Below are positions 18,162 to 28,068 of a stretch of 64,000 nucleotides of DNA, piece by piece (positions within the stretch are counted from its first letter, which is position 1; the number at the start of each line of letters is the position of its first letter). The stretch is taken from positions 372,001-436,000 of the forward strand of contig CABHOK010000007.1 of NCBI GenBank assembly GCA_902168205.1, given 5' to 3'. Under the pieces are notes generated by a model. That model worked only from the letters and a program-made list of their open reading frames with translations, did not search any database and was not told the origin of the DNA. Origin of the DNA: an uncultured Chitinophaga sp. (GTDB lineage Bacteria > Bacteroidota > Bacteroidia > Cytophagales > Cyclobacteriaceae). The position numbers and the translations under genes are program-made.

Positions 18162-21100
18162 ATGCTAACGTATTTTAAAACACCACATCTCTTGCTGATG
18201 TGTCTGTGGCTGGCGTTTACAACAACAGCCTTCGCACAAACCACCGTCTCCGGGCGTGTTGTAAGCGCAGAAGATCAAACCGGGCTTCCCGGTGTAAGCA
18301 TCATCGTTAAGGGTACATCTTCCGGTACCACCACCAACGCGGATGGCAACTATACATTAGCTATACCCAATGGCGATGCTATACTAGTCTTCTCGTTTGT
18401 CGGCTTCCGAAACCAGGAAGTGCTCGTAGGCAGCAACACAACCGTAAATGTTTCGCTTGAGACAGACATTCAATCCCTGCAGGAAGTAGTGGTAGTCGGA
18501 TACGGAGAACAGAAAAAAGCAAACCTTACGGGTGCAGTAGCATCCGTCAATGTCAACGATGTTAAATCTATACCGGTATCAAACACAGCTAGTCTTTTTC
18601 AGGGACGCATGCCGGGTGTAACGGTGAGTAACTTCAGCGGTCAGCCGGGGAATGATGATCCTCAGATCCGCATCCGTGGTATCGGTACATTTAACTCCGG
18701 TGCAGAGCCGCTGGTGATTGTCGATGGAATTCAAAGTCAGATCAACCAGGTACCGGTAGCTGATATTGAAAGTATAAGTGTACTCAAAGATGCAGCCTCT
18801 GCCGCTATATATGGTGTGCGTGCAGCAAACGGAGTTATCATCATCACAACCAAACGAGGTAAGGAAGGACAGGCACGTATCAACCTGAACAGTAACGTAG
18901 CTTTTCAAAGTCCGATCATGAAACCGGATTTTCTTGACTCATGGGATTGGGCCACTATACGCAACGAATGGAATGTTGCCACCGGAGGCACACCCACGTA
19001 TACCGCTGAACAGATACAAGCGATGCGAGACGGATCCGATCCCGATCATTTCGCGAATACCGATTGGTGGGATGAGACATTCCGCACCGGCATTATGCAA
19101 ACTTACGATGCATCGATCAGTGGCGGTTCGCAGAATGTAAAGTATATGGTGTCTGCACAGTATATGGATCAGCTGGGGGTGCTAAAAGGAACCGATGCCA
19201 ATCGTACCAGTGTGCGTGCCAATATAGATATAGATGCCTCTAAAAAATTAAAAGTAGGACTCAACCTGTACGGGTATGACCGAAAGTATAACGAGCCTTC
19301 TTTAAACTCAGCATCGTCTAACGATGACAACAGTATAGTATATAGCATTCGCAGATTTACGCAGCCTACTATTCCGGTTCGTTATGCCAATGGTGAGTTT
19401 GGATTTGTAGATGGTGCTGAGCCAACGCGTGTCGGATTTCGCAATACCGTATGGGCAGCAACAACAGGATTTAGTGAAACACAGGAGTCTCGTTTGGAAG
19501 GCAAGCTGTTTGCCAGCTATGAATTTACCGAAGGGCTGAAGTTTAAAACCAGTGTGGGTGCTATCAATGTCTCCGGTGTAAACTCACGATTCGTCCCCAC
19601 CTATAAACAATTGAATCCGGAAGGTGTTGTGATCAGTCAGAATGTAAACAACAACCTGAGCAACACCAACACAACCTTTAAAAGACAGTTGCTCGAAAAT
19701 ATCCTCACCTACGACAAGACTATAGGACAGCATGCTATAAATGTATTGTTAGGACACACCGCTCAATATGAACGCAACGACTATATGTATGCGTATCGCC
19801 AGAATTTTCCGAACAACAACCTGCACGAGCTTGATGCCGGATCACAAAACCCGCAGGTAGCGGGCAATGCGTATGAAGTTGCCCTGCAATCATTCTTTGG
19901 TCGCGTCAACTATATATATAATGATAAATATCTTTTCGAAGCGAACATGCGCTACGATGGCTCATCGCGTATGCCAAAGTCAGAACGGTATGGCTTGTTT
20001 CCCTCTGTATCCGCTGGCTGGGTAATCAGCAGTGAAAGTTTCCTGGCTGACAACAACGTTATATCTTTTATGAAACTACGCGCGAGCTGGGGACAACTCG
20101 GTAACCAGGAAATTGGTAACTATGCCTATACGCAGAATTTTGCTACCGGTAACAATTACCTGATCGGTGGCATTGTATCAGGAGGTGTAGCGATTAATGA
20201 TCTTGCCAATGAAAATATAACATGGGAAAAGACTACAATCACAGACATCGGTCTGGATATGAATTTCCTGAACGATCGACTGCAGATCACAGCCGATTAC
20301 TTTAACAAGAAATCATCTGACATTCTGATTCGCCTGCCTATACCCGGAACATTGGGTGTTAACAATGGTCCGTATCAAAACGTAGCAGCCGTTGATAATA
20401 AAGGCTGGGAACTAAATATAGCATACCAGGATCGGAAAGGTGATCTCGGTTACTCAGCCAGTGTAAACTTCTCGCAGGTAAAAAATGAAATTACGGACAT
20501 TGCAGGACTCGAGAACTGGATCAGCGGCAACACGATAAATGTAGTCGGTCAACCCATCGGTGCGTACTACGGTTATGTTGCTGATGGATACTATACCGAA
20601 GAAGAACTCGCGAACGCGCCCACGCAATTCGGAACGCTGCGTGCCGGTGATATCAAGTATAAAGACATAAGCGGTCCCAATGGTATACCGGATGGAAAGA
20701 TCACGGCCGATTATGATCGCCAGATCATCGGTGAACCGTTTCCAAAACTCAGTTATGCATTTAACCTGGGTGCTGACTATAAAGGCTTCGACTTAAGTCT
20801 GTTCTTCCAGGGTGTATCCGGTATAGAACGTTTCTATTGGTATAACACAGAGAACGTTGGGCAATTTACAAGCTCTGTTCTGGATCATTGGACTCCTACA
20901 AACACAGATGCTGCGTACCCGCGCTTCGGTAACAACAGCAACAACTTTGCTATGTCGAGCTTCTGGCTGCGCGATGCTTCGTACCTGCGACTGAAGAATG
21001 TACAACTCGGATATACCTTCCCGAAAGCGTGGACGGAAAGATTGTCGATGCAAAACCTGCGACTGTACTTCACCGGTACAAACCTCGTCACCTTCACCGA

Positions 21101-21200
21101 TGTTGAAGAGTTTGATCCCGAGCGTCCGACAGGCGATGAACGCAACCGCGCATACCCGGGTCTGAAGTCATACTCATTCGGTCTCAACATTACTTTCTAA
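18162..21200 (+). CDS. SusC-type TonB-dependent outer-membrane transporter
   Basis: A 1012-residue SusC-like protein from the ATG at 18162, chosen because MLTYFKTPHLLLMCLWLAFTTTAFAQ is a proper signal peptide. Next are a carboxypeptidase-regulatory-like domain (about 28-105, LPGVSIIVKGTSSGTTTNADGNY), the VVVVGYG segment before the plug, the plug (LKDAASAAIYGVRAANGVIIITTKRGK) and a C-terminal 22-strand barrel ending in aromatic residues (SFGLNITF). It imports oligosaccharides across the outer membrane using TonB energy, together with the SusD partner that starts 19 bp later. Substrate, by context, is arabinogalactan-derived oligosaccharides. Confidence 0.96.
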   Translation: MLTYFKTPHLLLMCLWLAFTTTAFAQTTVSGRVVSAEDQTGLPGVSIIVKGTSSGTTTNADGNYTLAIPNGDAILVFSFVGFRNQEVLVGSNTTVNVSLETDIQSLQEVVVVGYGEQKKANLTGAVASVNVNDVKSIPVSNTASLFQGRMPGVTVSNFSGQPGNDDPQIRIRGIGTFNSGAEPLVIVDGIQSQINQVPVADIESISVLKDAASAAIYGVRAANGVIIITTKRGKEGQARINLNSNVAFQSPIMKPDFLDSWDWATIRNEWNVATGGTPTYTAEQIQAMRDGSDPDHFANTDWWDETFRTGIMQTYDASISGGSQNVKYMVSAQYMDQLGVLKGTDANRTSVRANIDIDASKKLKVGLNLYGYDRKYNEPSLNSASSNDDNSIVYSIRRFTQPTIPVRYANGEFGFVDGAEPTRVGFRNTVWAATTGFSETQESRLEGKLFASYEFTEGLKFKTSVGAINVSGVNSRFVPTYKQLNPEGVVISQNVNNNLSNTNTTFKRQLLENILTYDKTIGQHAINVLLGHTAQYERNDYMYAYRQNFPNNNLHELDAGSQNPQVAGNAYEVALQSFFGRVNYIYNDKYLFEANMRYDGSSRMPKSERYGLFPSVSAGWVISSESFLADNNVISFMKLRASWGQLGNQEIGNYAYTQNFATGNNYLIGGIVSGGVAINDLANENITWEKTTITDIGLDMNFLNDRLQITADYFNKKSSDILIRLPIPGTLGVNNGPYQNVAAVDNKGWELNIAYQDRKGDLGYSASVNFSQVKNEITDIAGLENWISGNTINVVGQPIGAYYGYVADGYYTEEELANAPTQFGTLRAGDIKYKDISGPNGIPDGKITADYDRQIIGEPFPKLSYAFNLGADYKGFDLSLFFQGVSGIERFYWYNTENVGQFTSSVLDHWTPTNTDAAYPRFGNNSNNFAMSSFWLRDASYLRLKNVQLGYTFPKAWTERLSMQNLRLYFTGTNLVTFTDVEEFDPERPTGDERNRAYPGLKSYSFGLNITF

Positions 21201-21219
21201 CCTTGTAAATCATTTCGAT

Positions 21220-22755
21220 ATGAAATATATCAAGCTATATATCACGATCGCGCTGCTGACTATATTCTCGGCATGCTCTGACGAGTTCCTTGATCGCAAG
21301 TCGCTTAACGACTTAAGCTCCGATTCTTTCTGGACAACGGAAGATGATGCCAAGATGGCACTCATGGGGTGTTACTCTGCCCTGCAGGATCAATGGCTGT
21401 TTGATTCAGACCCGTGGACAGGCGGTGTGATGAGACTCGACTATCTCTCCGACAACGGATATACCGCATGGCAATGGATGCCGGGCGGAGATATAGCACA
21501 AGGTACGCACAACTCTACATCATGGATCTTAGGCGACACATGGCGTTCAGCGTATCGTGCTATAGGCCGCACCAACCAGGTTATTGCCAATGTCCCAACG
21601 ATTCCAAACATCAATCCGCAGGCAGCGAATCGTATGGTAGCCGAAGCGAAAGTAATTCGCGCTACTGTATATACACTTCTGGCGATGACCTTTCACGATG
21701 TACCGCTGATCACCGAACCACAAAGTGTACAGGAAGCATCGGTGCCTAAAAATACACACGATGAAATCGTGAACTTCATCACAAGCGATGTGGAAGCGAT
21801 CGTAAATGATTTACCATTGCCGGGAGAAATTCCAGGCACGGAATATGGCAGAATAAGCCGCGGTGCTGCACTCGCTACACTGGCCCGTATATATCTTTAT
21901 CATCACGAATATACCAAGGCTGCAGAGGCTGCTAAAAAAGTGATCGACCTTGGTTATTATTCTTTAGCGGCTGACTATAGCACGTTGTTTACAACAGATC
22001 ATGAACAGGACAAGGAAGTAATTTTCGCCGTTACATTTGATCGCTTCCTCGATGATGGCTCTGCCTTCGCGGGTTACTGGGGGATGATCGACTATCAACG
22101 TGCATTACCGAACCTTGCGGAAGAGTTTTACACTACCGATGGATTGCCAATAACAGAATCTGCACTCTACGACCCTGCTGATCCTTCTGCGAACCGTGAT
22201 CCGCGTTTCCGTACAACCCTTGTTTCCAACAATGACACGTGGAAAGGTAATGCCGTTACGGACCAGGAAGGTTTTTATTATCAGCGCAAATATACCGAGG
22301 AGAATAATGATGAAGATCATTTCGATTCGCCACAGGACTTCTATGTAATACGTTATGCTGATATACTCTTGATGCGTGCTGAAGCACTGGTAAGTGCAGG
22401 TGGCTATAGTGAAAGTGAAGTGATTGGACTGATCAACCAGGTGCGCGACCGTGTAGACATGCCGCATGTTGAAGATGTAGAAGGAACGGGCCTCACTGCG
22501 GAAGCGCTTCTCGAAGTAATTAAACATGAACGCAGAGTAGAACTGGCATTCGAGGGATTGCGTTACTTCGACCTGGTACGCTGGGAAGAACTTGGCGAAC
22601 GCTATGAATGGTATATGGCGAATGAACTGACCGCTATACAAGCGCTTGGTTACCCGGATGCATACCCGCGTCAGTTTATATCATATCGCTGGCCATTGCC
22701 GCAAAGCGAGATCAACGTTAACAAGAACCTGATACAACATGACGAGTGGCGGTAA
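21220..22755 (+). CDS. SusD/RagB surface glycan-binding lipoprotein
   Basis: A 511-residue lipoprotein with Cys19 in LTIFSACSDEFLD; the SDE residues after Cys fit surface export. It has the helical TPR scaffold of the SusD family, e.g. AYRAIGRTNQVIANV, MVAEAKVIRATVYTLLAMTFHDVPLI, ISRGAALATLARIYLY, and the C-terminal RYADILLMRAEALV and RRVELAFEGLRYFDLVRW motifs. It forms the lid on the SusC barrel and binds oligosaccharides. It is the last gene of the plus-strand unit and is followed by a strong terminator. Confidence 0.96.
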   Translation: MKYIKLYITIALLTIFSACSDEFLDRKSLNDLSSDSFWTTEDDAKMALMGCYSALQDQWLFDSDPWTGGVMRLDYLSDNGYTAWQWMPGGDIAQGTHNSTSWILGDTWRSAYRAIGRTNQVIANVPTIPNINPQAANRMVAEAKVIRATVYTLLAMTFHDVPLITEPQSVQEASVPKNTHDEIVNFITSDVEAIVNDLPLPGEIPGTEYGRISRGAALATLARIYLYHHEYTKAAEAAKKVIDLGYYSLAADYSTLFTTDHEQDKEVIFAVTFDRFLDDGSAFAGYWGMIDYQRALPNLAEEFYTTDGLPITESALYDPADPSANRDPRFRTTLVSNNDTWKGNAVTDQEGFYYQRKYTEENNDEDHFDSPQDFYVIRYADILLMRAEALVSAGGYSESEVIGLINQVRDRVDMPHVEDVEGTGLTAEALLEVIKHERRVELAFEGLRYFDLVRWEELGERYEWYMANELTAIQALGYPDAYPRQFISYRWPLPQSEINVNKNLIQHDEWR

Positions 22756-22769
22756 TGCCGGAACAAACA

Positions 22770-22798
22770 AAAAGCCTCAGAATAACGCTGAGGCTTTT
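22770..22798. terminator. Bidirectional hairpin terminator between converging loci
   Basis: A perfect 11-bp stem, aaaagcctcag (22770-22780) and ctgaggctttt (22788-22798), with a 7-nt loop. The A-run on one side and the T-run on the other allow termination of the SusD transcript (plus) and possibly the GH2 transcript (minus). Confidence 0.9.
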
Positions 22799-22868
22799 CT
22801 ATTTTTTACCGTGTACGTGAGACTTTGCGTTGAAGTATATATACGTGGTTGTCTCGTTGTATAGTCTG

Positions 22869-24724
22869 CTATTGAGACTTCCTCCCCTTTTCTACTTCAT
22901 CGTAATATCGCTTCAGCACATAAAACGCTTTCTTCTTGTTGCCTTTCTGATCGAAGAGACCTTTGTTGTTCCAGCCCTCCTGGTAGAGCGGGTTGTTGCG
23001 TTTTGGTGAACGGAAATCATTGAGTATCCACGGAGATATACCTACATAATTATCAGGCATGCGCTTCATCATTTCAATTTGTTCACGGTAATACCATTCC
23101 TGGTATTCTTCACTCCAACGCGTGAGTGAATCAGCATGAAAACCACCAAGAGCCTCTGCTCCTGTCTCGCTGAAGAATAAAGGTTTGTCATACTTAACGG
23201 CCCATTTTGCATTGCGACAATTGTTGGGCAGTCCACCATACCAGCCAAGGTATTCATTTACCGATACTATATCCGTGTATTGTCCCAACGGATCATCGAT
23301 AGTTTGTGTACCGTTTACGTTGTGTACTTCGAGAGCAGCACTAACCAGGCGTGTATTGTCCAATGCCCTGGCACGGAATACAAGCTCACGCATAAAATTA
23401 GTTCTCGACTCGTTCACCGGTGTCTCATTTCCGACCGACCAGATCACGATGCTGGCCCGGTTGCGATCGCGTTGTATCATTTCCTGCAACTGCTGCTTTG
23501 CTTTGTTTAATACTTCCGCATTTGCAAAATCAATTGTCCAGTATACCGGTATCTCAGACCACACCAGTATACCGAGTGAGTCAGCAACTTTCATCATCGC
23601 TTCGTTGTGCGGATAATGCGCCAGGCGTACCATGTTTGCATTCAGTTCTTTTGCCTGACCGAGTAACTGCAGCGCATCTTTGCGCCGTTGGCTCTTCTCA
23701 TCTCCTGCGGTATTTCTTCATGTATACATATACCGCGCAGAAATACGGGTACATTATTAAGCAGTATCTGCTTCCCCTTTACTGCAATGGTACGGAAGCC
23801 AACCTTGTCAATAACCCTGTCGTTTGCGGATGAGACAATCACCTGGTATAGCTTCGGATTCTGAAGCGTCCACAACTGCAGATTTTTTATCTTGATCGAA
23901 AAGTATGCTGTATCGGTTTTATACACCGCTTTCGTTTTTACTTTCAACTCGGGTATTTCAATGGTAACATCACTGCGGATAGCGCCATGAAGAACCACCC
24001 AGCCGTTTATTGTTTTCTGTTTCTCATGAATAGATGTTCTGTCCAGCGAAACGAAATAGTCTTGGATATACGTAGCAGGAACCGTAATGAGATTAACATC
24101 ACGGGTAATTCCACCGTAGTTCCACCAATCGGTATTCAAGGTTGGTACAGCATCCTTGTGCCGCCTGTTATCGACCTTTACTACCAGGAAATTATTTTCT
24201 TCTCTTAGCAGTCCACGCGGTATTTCGAAATTGAATGGCGTAAAACCTCCGGTGTGCATACCAAGCTTCTGGCCATTGAGATACACGTGTGCCTCGTAGT
24301 TCACAGCACCAAAGTGTATATATACACTTTCGTTGTTCGATGGCAGCGTAGCATTAAATGATTTTTTATACCACACCGTTCCCTCATAGTATAGAAACTT
24401 CGGATCCTGCGAGTTCCAATCCTGCGGAACCTGTAGTATATACTCGTCCGTATAGCCATGTTCCTTGCGCTCTGTTTTGTTCTCGGGTACATCCGTGTTC
24501 CAATAGGCCTCGCGATCATTCTCACTCCGCTCCTGCCAGCGATAGTTATAGAAACCCGTCTCATACGGATCAACTATATATTGCCAATCACCATTGAGGC
24601 TTACTGTTTTTCTGGCGGCAACATTGGCGATCAGGCCCTGCTGTGCATTTGAAGCAATGGACAACAGAATAGACGCCAACAGCGATGCATATCTTAGAGT
24701 TGATCGATATAAGTCTGGTAACAT
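22869..24724 (-). pseudogene. GH2-family glycosidase, frameshifted
   Basis: Two adjacent frames together spell one GH2 enzyme of about 617 residues. The N-terminal part (24724-23642) has a signal peptide, the sugar-binding domain (SLNGDWQYIVDP, WYKKSFNATLP, YLNGQKLGMHTGGFTPFNFEI) and the start of the TIM barrel (FLRGICIHEEIP). The C-terminal part (to 22869) holds VRLAHYPHNE, IVIWSVGNETP with the acid/base Glu and FFSETGAEA with the nucleophile. The join needs one extra base near the TTT at 23679-23681: the other frame then continues as DALQLLGQAKELNANMVRLAHYPHNE. The likely activity is beta-galactosidase or beta-glucuronidase. As written, translation stops before the active site. A sequencing error in a short homopolymer is as likely as a real mutation. 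It is the last gene of the minus-strand unit. Confidence 0.88.
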
Positions 24725-24760
24725 AACACGTGAATTACACCCTAAACATAACTATAGTTT

Positions 24761-26626
24761 CTAATTAGCGGATGAGATTGAATCAAGAATTGGTTTAGCC
24801 AATGTCTCGATACTCTTTTGAGAAGTTTCCAGCAGTTCCAACACATAAACTTCGTTCTTGCCAACCTTTAACCATTCTGCCGGTACATATATAGTCTGCT
24901 GCGGACCAATCGACCAGTATCTTCCCAAATTATGTCCGTTGATCCACACTACACCTTTACCCCATTTACGCATATCCAGATAGGTATCGTTAACTTCGTT
25001 TAATGTAAACTCTCCCACTTTGATAACCGGACCTTCTGTTAGTTTCCTGTCTGCTCTTGTAAATTTGAGATTTGAAATACTGTTGAATGGCAATGAACGC
25101 ATCTCCCAATTCAGTAACTCAGTCTTGTTGAGCGTTACCGAAGCGGTAATGCCTTTTCTGTTCTTCAACAAATAGGGTCCGAAATTGATGCGGCCTAAGT
25201 TCTCTACGAGTATATCCAGTTTTACCTCACCGGCAGGTATCACAACGGAGAGGCTATCCTGACGAAGTCTGCGGTCCAATACCCCAACACGTTTGCCGTT
25301 GATGAAAACAATTCCATAATCGCGAAGCTCGTTGATCTTCAGAATACCGGCACCACTCTTGTTCGTCAGGGTTGTGCTGTACCGAACAAAACCATACGCC
25401 TGGTTCAGGTCTTCGAATGTAAGCGGACGTACATTTTTTACAGGTGCAGATACGATATCGAATGCATTCAATTCACCTGAAAAGTTAATCAACGGAATGG
25501 CTACTGCTTTTTTAGGTGCGGGTACAGCAGGCAACACCTGTCCTTTCGGAAGATGCTTCTGAATCACGTTTCTGAACTCCATGAATTTTTCAGTAGCATT
25601 GCCGGCTTCGTCCAGCGGTGCATCATAATCGTAGCTGCTGATCTGCGGCTCGTATGGATTCTTATCGTTATAGTTTGCACCGTTCATAAATCCGCGTGTA
25701 GTACCGCCATGAAACATATACATGTTAATGGAAATACCAGCCGCCAGTACAGCATCAAGTTTAGGAGCATGATCTTTGGCAGGAACGGTGTGATGCGGAG
25801 TACCCCACCAGTCGAACCATGCCGGGTACCACTCCGCTATATAGAACGGCCCTTTACCATTGTGATATTCACGCACAAGTGCTTTTACGTCTTTCGGATT
25901 GTCCAATCCATTTACAGCGGGTAACAATCCCGGTATATGTCCATCCTTTACTTTCGGAGCCGGATCGCAGGTATATAGCAAGCCATCAAAACCCGCTTCA
26001 ATAAAGAGGCGCTTGTTCTCTTCGAGGTATGCTTTATCATTTGAATAAAAACCATATTCATTTTCAACCTGCACCATTAAAATGTTACCCCCGTGATTAA
26101 CCTGGAGCGGTGCAAGCTGCCTGGCTACTTCATGTATATACTTGCGATAAGCCGTGATAAATTTCGGTTCCAGACTTCGAACGACCAGTCCTTCTTCCTT
26201 CTGCAACCAGTATGGATATCCTCCGAATTCCCATTCGGCACAAACATACGGGCTTGGTCGCAGCACCACCCACAGTCCTTCTTCCTGCGCGATCTTTACA
26301 AAGGCCGCTATATCATTGTTACCCGAAAAATCATACTTGCCTTTTTCGGGTTCGTGTACATTCCAGAAAACATAGGTACCGATCGTGTTCAACCCCATAG
26401 CCTTTGCCATGCGCATGCGGTGGCGCCATGCTTCTTTGGGTATACGCGGATAATGAAGCTCTCCCGAGATCATCAGGAAAGTTTTTCCATCCAGCAGAAA
26501 TGTGGAGTCGCCTAAGGCAAAGGTATGTTTACTCGTTTGTGTCCATGCGGAATGAGACACCAGCAGGAGCATGAGCAAGAGAATAACAGGGGTTCGGAAA
26601 AACCGGGAGTTGTGGTTGGTAGTCAT
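24761..26626 (-). CDS. GH35 beta-galactosidase
   Basis: A 621-residue secreted enzyme from the ATG at 26626 (signal through about residue 30); an in-frame TTG at 26635 is less likely. The GH35 barrel shows MISGELHYPRIP (near 52), TYVFWNVHEPEKGKYDF (near 84), the acid/base E190 in VQVENEYGFY and the nucleophile E265 in FYIAEWYPAWFDWWG. C-terminal beta domains contain the jelly-roll signature GVVWINGHNLGRYWSIGPQQTIYVP. It removes terminal beta-linked galactose, fitting beta-1,3- or beta-1,6-galactan fragments in this locus. It starts 36 bp upstream of the GH2 gene and lies 156 bp downstream of a GH43 gene. Confidence 0.95.
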   Translation of the reverse strand: MTTNHNSRFFRTPVILLLMLLLVSHSAWTQTSKHTFALGDSTFLLDGKTFLMISGELHYPRIPKEAWRHRMRMAKAMGLNTIGTYVFWNVHEPEKGKYDFSGNNDIAAFVKIAQEEGLWVVLRPSPYVCAEWEFGGYPYWLQKEEGLVVRSLEPKFITAYRKYIHEVARQLAPLQVNHGGNILMVQVENEYGFYSNDKAYLEENKRLFIEAGFDGLLYTCDPAPKVKDGHIPGLLPAVNGLDNPKDVKALVREYHNGKGPFYIAEWYPAWFDWWGTPHHTVPAKDHAPKLDAVLAAGISINMYMFHGGTTRGFMNGANYNDKNPYEPQISSYDYDAPLDEAGNATEKFMEFRNVIQKHLPKGQVLPAVPAPKKAVAIPLINFSGELNAFDIVSAPVKNVRPLTFEDLNQAYGFVRYSTTLTNKSGAGILKINELRDYGIVFINGKRVGVLDRRLRQDSLSVVIPAGEVKLDILVENLGRINFGPYLLKNRKGITASVTLNKTELLNWEMRSLPFNSISNLKFTRADRKLTEGPVIKVGEFTLNEVNDTYLDMRKWGKGVVWINGHNLGRYWSIGPQQTIYVPAEWLKVGKNEVYVLELLETSQKSIETLAKPILDSISSAN

Positions 26627-26782
26627 AATAAACAAAGGGCTAATAGTTTAAATATCTATGCTAAAATTCAACGTTTGTCACATGTTATGAAGGGGGCAAA
26701 TTGATATACTTTGCTGGTGCTTTGATCTTATCGGGTTTGTTCAGGGTGTATAGTAACACAGAACGGAGGTAAACGACATGTG

Positions 26783-28060
26783 TCAATGCGCAATTCCCTG
26801 CAGAGTCGGTACTACCTCTATAATTGTTCCAGCCGCATCAAACCGAAGTTCATCGATACAAACCTCGCGATTAAATCCAGCCGAACGTCCCATCGTTATA
26901 CCTTTCGGGTAGGTAAACCGATGGTATACCAGGTACCAATTGTCGGTGCCCGGTACATGTATCACTGAATTATGGCCGGTGCCATGAATTTGTGCTGACA
27001 GATTTTTCCGGATCACGATGTTGCCCTCTCCGATCGTTAAAGGTCCCAGCGGTGACGATGCGGTTGCATACCTGACTTTGTAGTTAGGACTCCGCGTATC
27101 ATCCTCCGACCACATGAAATAATATATACCGTTTCGCACAAACACATAGGTGCCCTCGCGAAACGTTTCATCCGGAGTCATCAAGGTAAGTGTCTCACGT
27201 TTGATGGAGAGCATGTCGTCATTGAGTTCGGCTGCCGCCAGGTATCCATTTCCCCAGTATAAATAATATTTTTTGGAGACGGGATCAGCAAACACCATCG
27301 GGTCGATCTCTTGTCCATTGGTAATACCGGCCGGTTTAAAATCAATCAATGGTGTACCGGAATCCTTGAACGGTCCGGCAGGATCATCAGCAGTTGCCAC
27401 ACCAATCTTTTGTGCAGCTGTAAAGTAAAAGAAGTATTTATATTTCCCGTTCACAAGACGTTCGATCGCTGTAGGTGCCCAGGCATTACGAGGTCCCCAC
27501 GGTACATCTTTCTTTAGATCGAGAATAACACCTTCGTCTTTCCAATCGATGAGGTTGCTTGATGAGAAGGTTTTGAAATACGTGCCTGACCAACTCTGAA
27601 AACCATCGCTGGTAGGATATAAATAGAATTTTTTCTTGTTGAACGAGTATAGTATATCCGGGTCTGCAAAGTAACCTTCCAGCACGGGGTTGCCCGCTAT
27701 ATATACTTCCACTTTATACCGGGTTGTTTTACCTTGCGCTGAAACGGTATACTCTACAGAACCTTTGCTGAAATCGGTTTTGCCGGAAGGGTATATTTTC
27801 ACACCGGCATCTGATGCAAACGCAGGGTCGAATGTTTTAAGATTCGTTCCGGGCTTTACCGGCAGTGAGACAAGCTTAAGCGAATCGTTATACACCATAT
27901 TATTACGCTTAACATATGTTGACTGCGAACGCAGCGGTATATTATCCGGCTCCGGTTTCGCTTCATTTTGTTCTGATTGAGCACTGGCAACAAAACTCAA
28001 TACAACTGATATTATGAACAGTATAAAAATCCGATACATTCTGCTATAGGTTTGCAACAT
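26783..28060 (-). CDS. GH43-family glycosidase (five-bladed propeller)
   Basis: A protein of 425 residues (or 418 from the ATG at 28039, MYRIFILFIISVVLSFVASAQ, the better signal peptide). An N-terminal small domain (about 40-125) is followed by a GH43 propeller: GYFADPDILYS with the base Asp, WAPTAIERLVNGKYKYFFYFT, NGQEIDPMVFADPVSKKYYLYWGNG with the pKa-modulating Asp, and REGTYVFVRNGIYYFMWS with the acid Glu. GH43 enzymes of this kind are mostly alpha-L-arabinofuranosidases or beta-xylosidases; arabinofuranosidase fits an arabinogalactan locus. It starts only 8-29 bp after the HTCS stop, so the two are co-transcribed. Confidence 0.93.
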   Translation of the reverse strand: MLQTYSRMYRIFILFIISVVLSFVASAQSEQNEAKPEPDNIPLRSQSTYVKRNNMVYNDSLKLVSLPVKPGTNLKTFDPAFASDAGVKIYPSGKTDFSKGSVEYTVSAQGKTTRYKVEVYIAGNPVLEGYFADPDILYSFNKKKFYLYPTSDGFQSWSGTYFKTFSSSNLIDWKDEGVILDLKKDVPWGPRNAWAPTAIERLVNGKYKYFFYFTAAQKIGVATADDPAGPFKDSGTPLIDFKPAGITNGQEIDPMVFADPVSKKYYLYWGNGYLAAAELNDDMLSIKRETLTLMTPDETFREGTYVFVRNGIYYFMWSEDDTRSPNYKVRYATASSPLGPLTIGEGNIVIRKNLSAQIHGTGHNSVIHVPGTDNWYLVYHRFTYPKGITMGRSAGFNREVCIDELRFDAAGTIIEVVPTLQGIAH

Positions 28061-28068
28061 TTAACATT

